A stretch of DNA of 64,000 nucleotides from contig NW_004454159.1 of the NCBI RefSeq assembly GCF_000283155.1, positions 14,154,714 to 14,218,713 on the forward strand, given 5' to 3'. Shown in pieces: positions 63,286 through 64,000 of this stretch. The notes under the pieces were generated by a model. The model was not told where the DNA came from and did not search any database. It saw only the letters and a program-made list of their open reading frames with translations. The translations under genes and the position numbers were made by a program. The DNA comes from Ceratotherium simum simum (Eukaryota > Chordata > Mammalia > Perissodactyla > Rhinocerotidae). Position 1 is the stretch's first letter, and each line of letters starts with the position of its first letter.

Positions 63286-64000
63286 AACTCTACAGCACTG
63301 AAGGAATGTAGCGCCATCCAGCCTGGAGTGAGAATAGTGTGGCTCCAGGACAAAGGGCCAGGAGCTTCAAGAAGGGGCCCTGGAGGAGGACAGCCAAAAA
63401 AGAGCAAAATGGCGGGCTGCTGGCTACCTCCCCACACCTCAAGTGAGGGAAGTTCCAGCAGATAGTATAAATTTAACAACAGACTCATAGGGGAAAGAGT
63501 CTGCTTTGTAGCATTTGCCGATTTTGATAGTGTAAATACTCTCACCGTGGCCAATTTCAAGCTACAGATGGTTTGATAACGGGCTGGCAACTTTTAAAAA
63601 GATGTAACAATTGGCTCTGTGAGCCAGTATGAGCTGGATCCAGCCGCCACCGGCTCTTGCCCCCTGAGGACAAGGTGTGAGAGAAGCATGGCAGGTCAGG
63701 CCACAGGACCCATTTCCTCCTCACCAGGGCAGAGGGCAGCAGGACTGGCAGAGGCGGACAGCTGCTGACCCACTCTCCAAGGAGTGAAGAGGAGGTGACA
63801 AGCGGTGACTCATCCTGGGAACAAGGGAGTGGGGTACAGATGCTTGCCTTAGCCCAGGATGAAAATAGGACCAGCCACCAAGTGTGGGTGGGAGGGCAAG
63901 TGGGGGCAGGGAAGCAGGAGAAATGGGAAACCCAGTCTAGAGTTAGGCCTCTCACTACGTGCTCTCAGGCTCACCTCCCCCCAGGGCCCTGGTGTGCTCT
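63286..64000. other. Window end, no gene seen
   Basis: By human spacing (about 10-11 kb from CSF2) the IL3 3' end should lie just beyond this point. No AU-rich 3'UTR or exon of IL3 is seen here. Confidence 0.45.

Noticed and set aside
63286..64000. IL3 last exon at the window end
   Set aside because: No IL3-like helix-D exon, stop or AU-rich 3'UTR is visible on the minus strand.

Overview
The window is mammalian nuclear DNA, most likely from a perissodactyl (horse, rhinoceros or tapir group). The evidence is at least ten copies of the tRNA-derived ERE-type SINE (head GGGCCGGCCC..GTGGCTTAGCGGTTAAG), several with clean target-site duplications, in a background of L1, L2, MIR, Tigger and ERVL repeats. 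I cannot name the species from the sequence alone.

Layout. From 1 to about 14.6 kb the DNA is AT-rich and almost entirely transposon-derived: reverse-strand L1 pieces, a forward HAL1 element with target-site duplications, an internally deleted Tigger1, SINEs, and a run of Ns at 10789-10973. From 14.6 to 33 kb it is mostly ordinary intergenic sequence with scattered MIR, L2 and L1 pieces and a MITE. From about 33.0 to 39.7 kb lies a decayed ERVL-class provirus with two recognisable LTRs, broken by three SINEs. From 40 to 48 kb it is intergenic, with one forward L1 3' end at 42.9-43.8 kb.

The genes lie between 48.1 and 54.1 kb, both on the minus strand. CSF2 (GM-CSF) has four exons at 53924-51871, an intact 144-aa product, its TATA, CLE0 and CK-1/kappaB promoter elements and a 3'UTR AU-rich cluster. 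About 1.4 kb downstream in the same orientation is a second, intact four-exon helical cytokine gene, with exons 50052-49900, 49821-49789, 49374-49234 and 48452-48324 (151 aa). All its introns are phase 0, it has an 11-codon exon 2 like IL5, and it has its own TATA box and AATAAA. Its position and architecture identify it as the mammalian orthologue of chicken KK34, the little-known fourth member of the IL-3/IL-5/GM-CSF family, which is reported as only remnants in human and mouse. This is the most interesting object in the window.

From 54 to 64 kb, upstream of CSF2 and towards the expected IL3 gene, which must lie beyond the window end, I see no gene. I do see a candidate counterpart of the known -3 kb CSF2 enhancer (NFAT/AP-1 composites near 56.87-57.15 kb) and CTCF-like motifs at 57.4, 58.46 and 62.36 kb that could form the IL3/CSF2 insulator. 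The inferred picture is one inducible cytokine neighbourhood in which CSF2 and KK34 share an upstream enhancer and a similar core promoter but differ in mRNA-stability elements.
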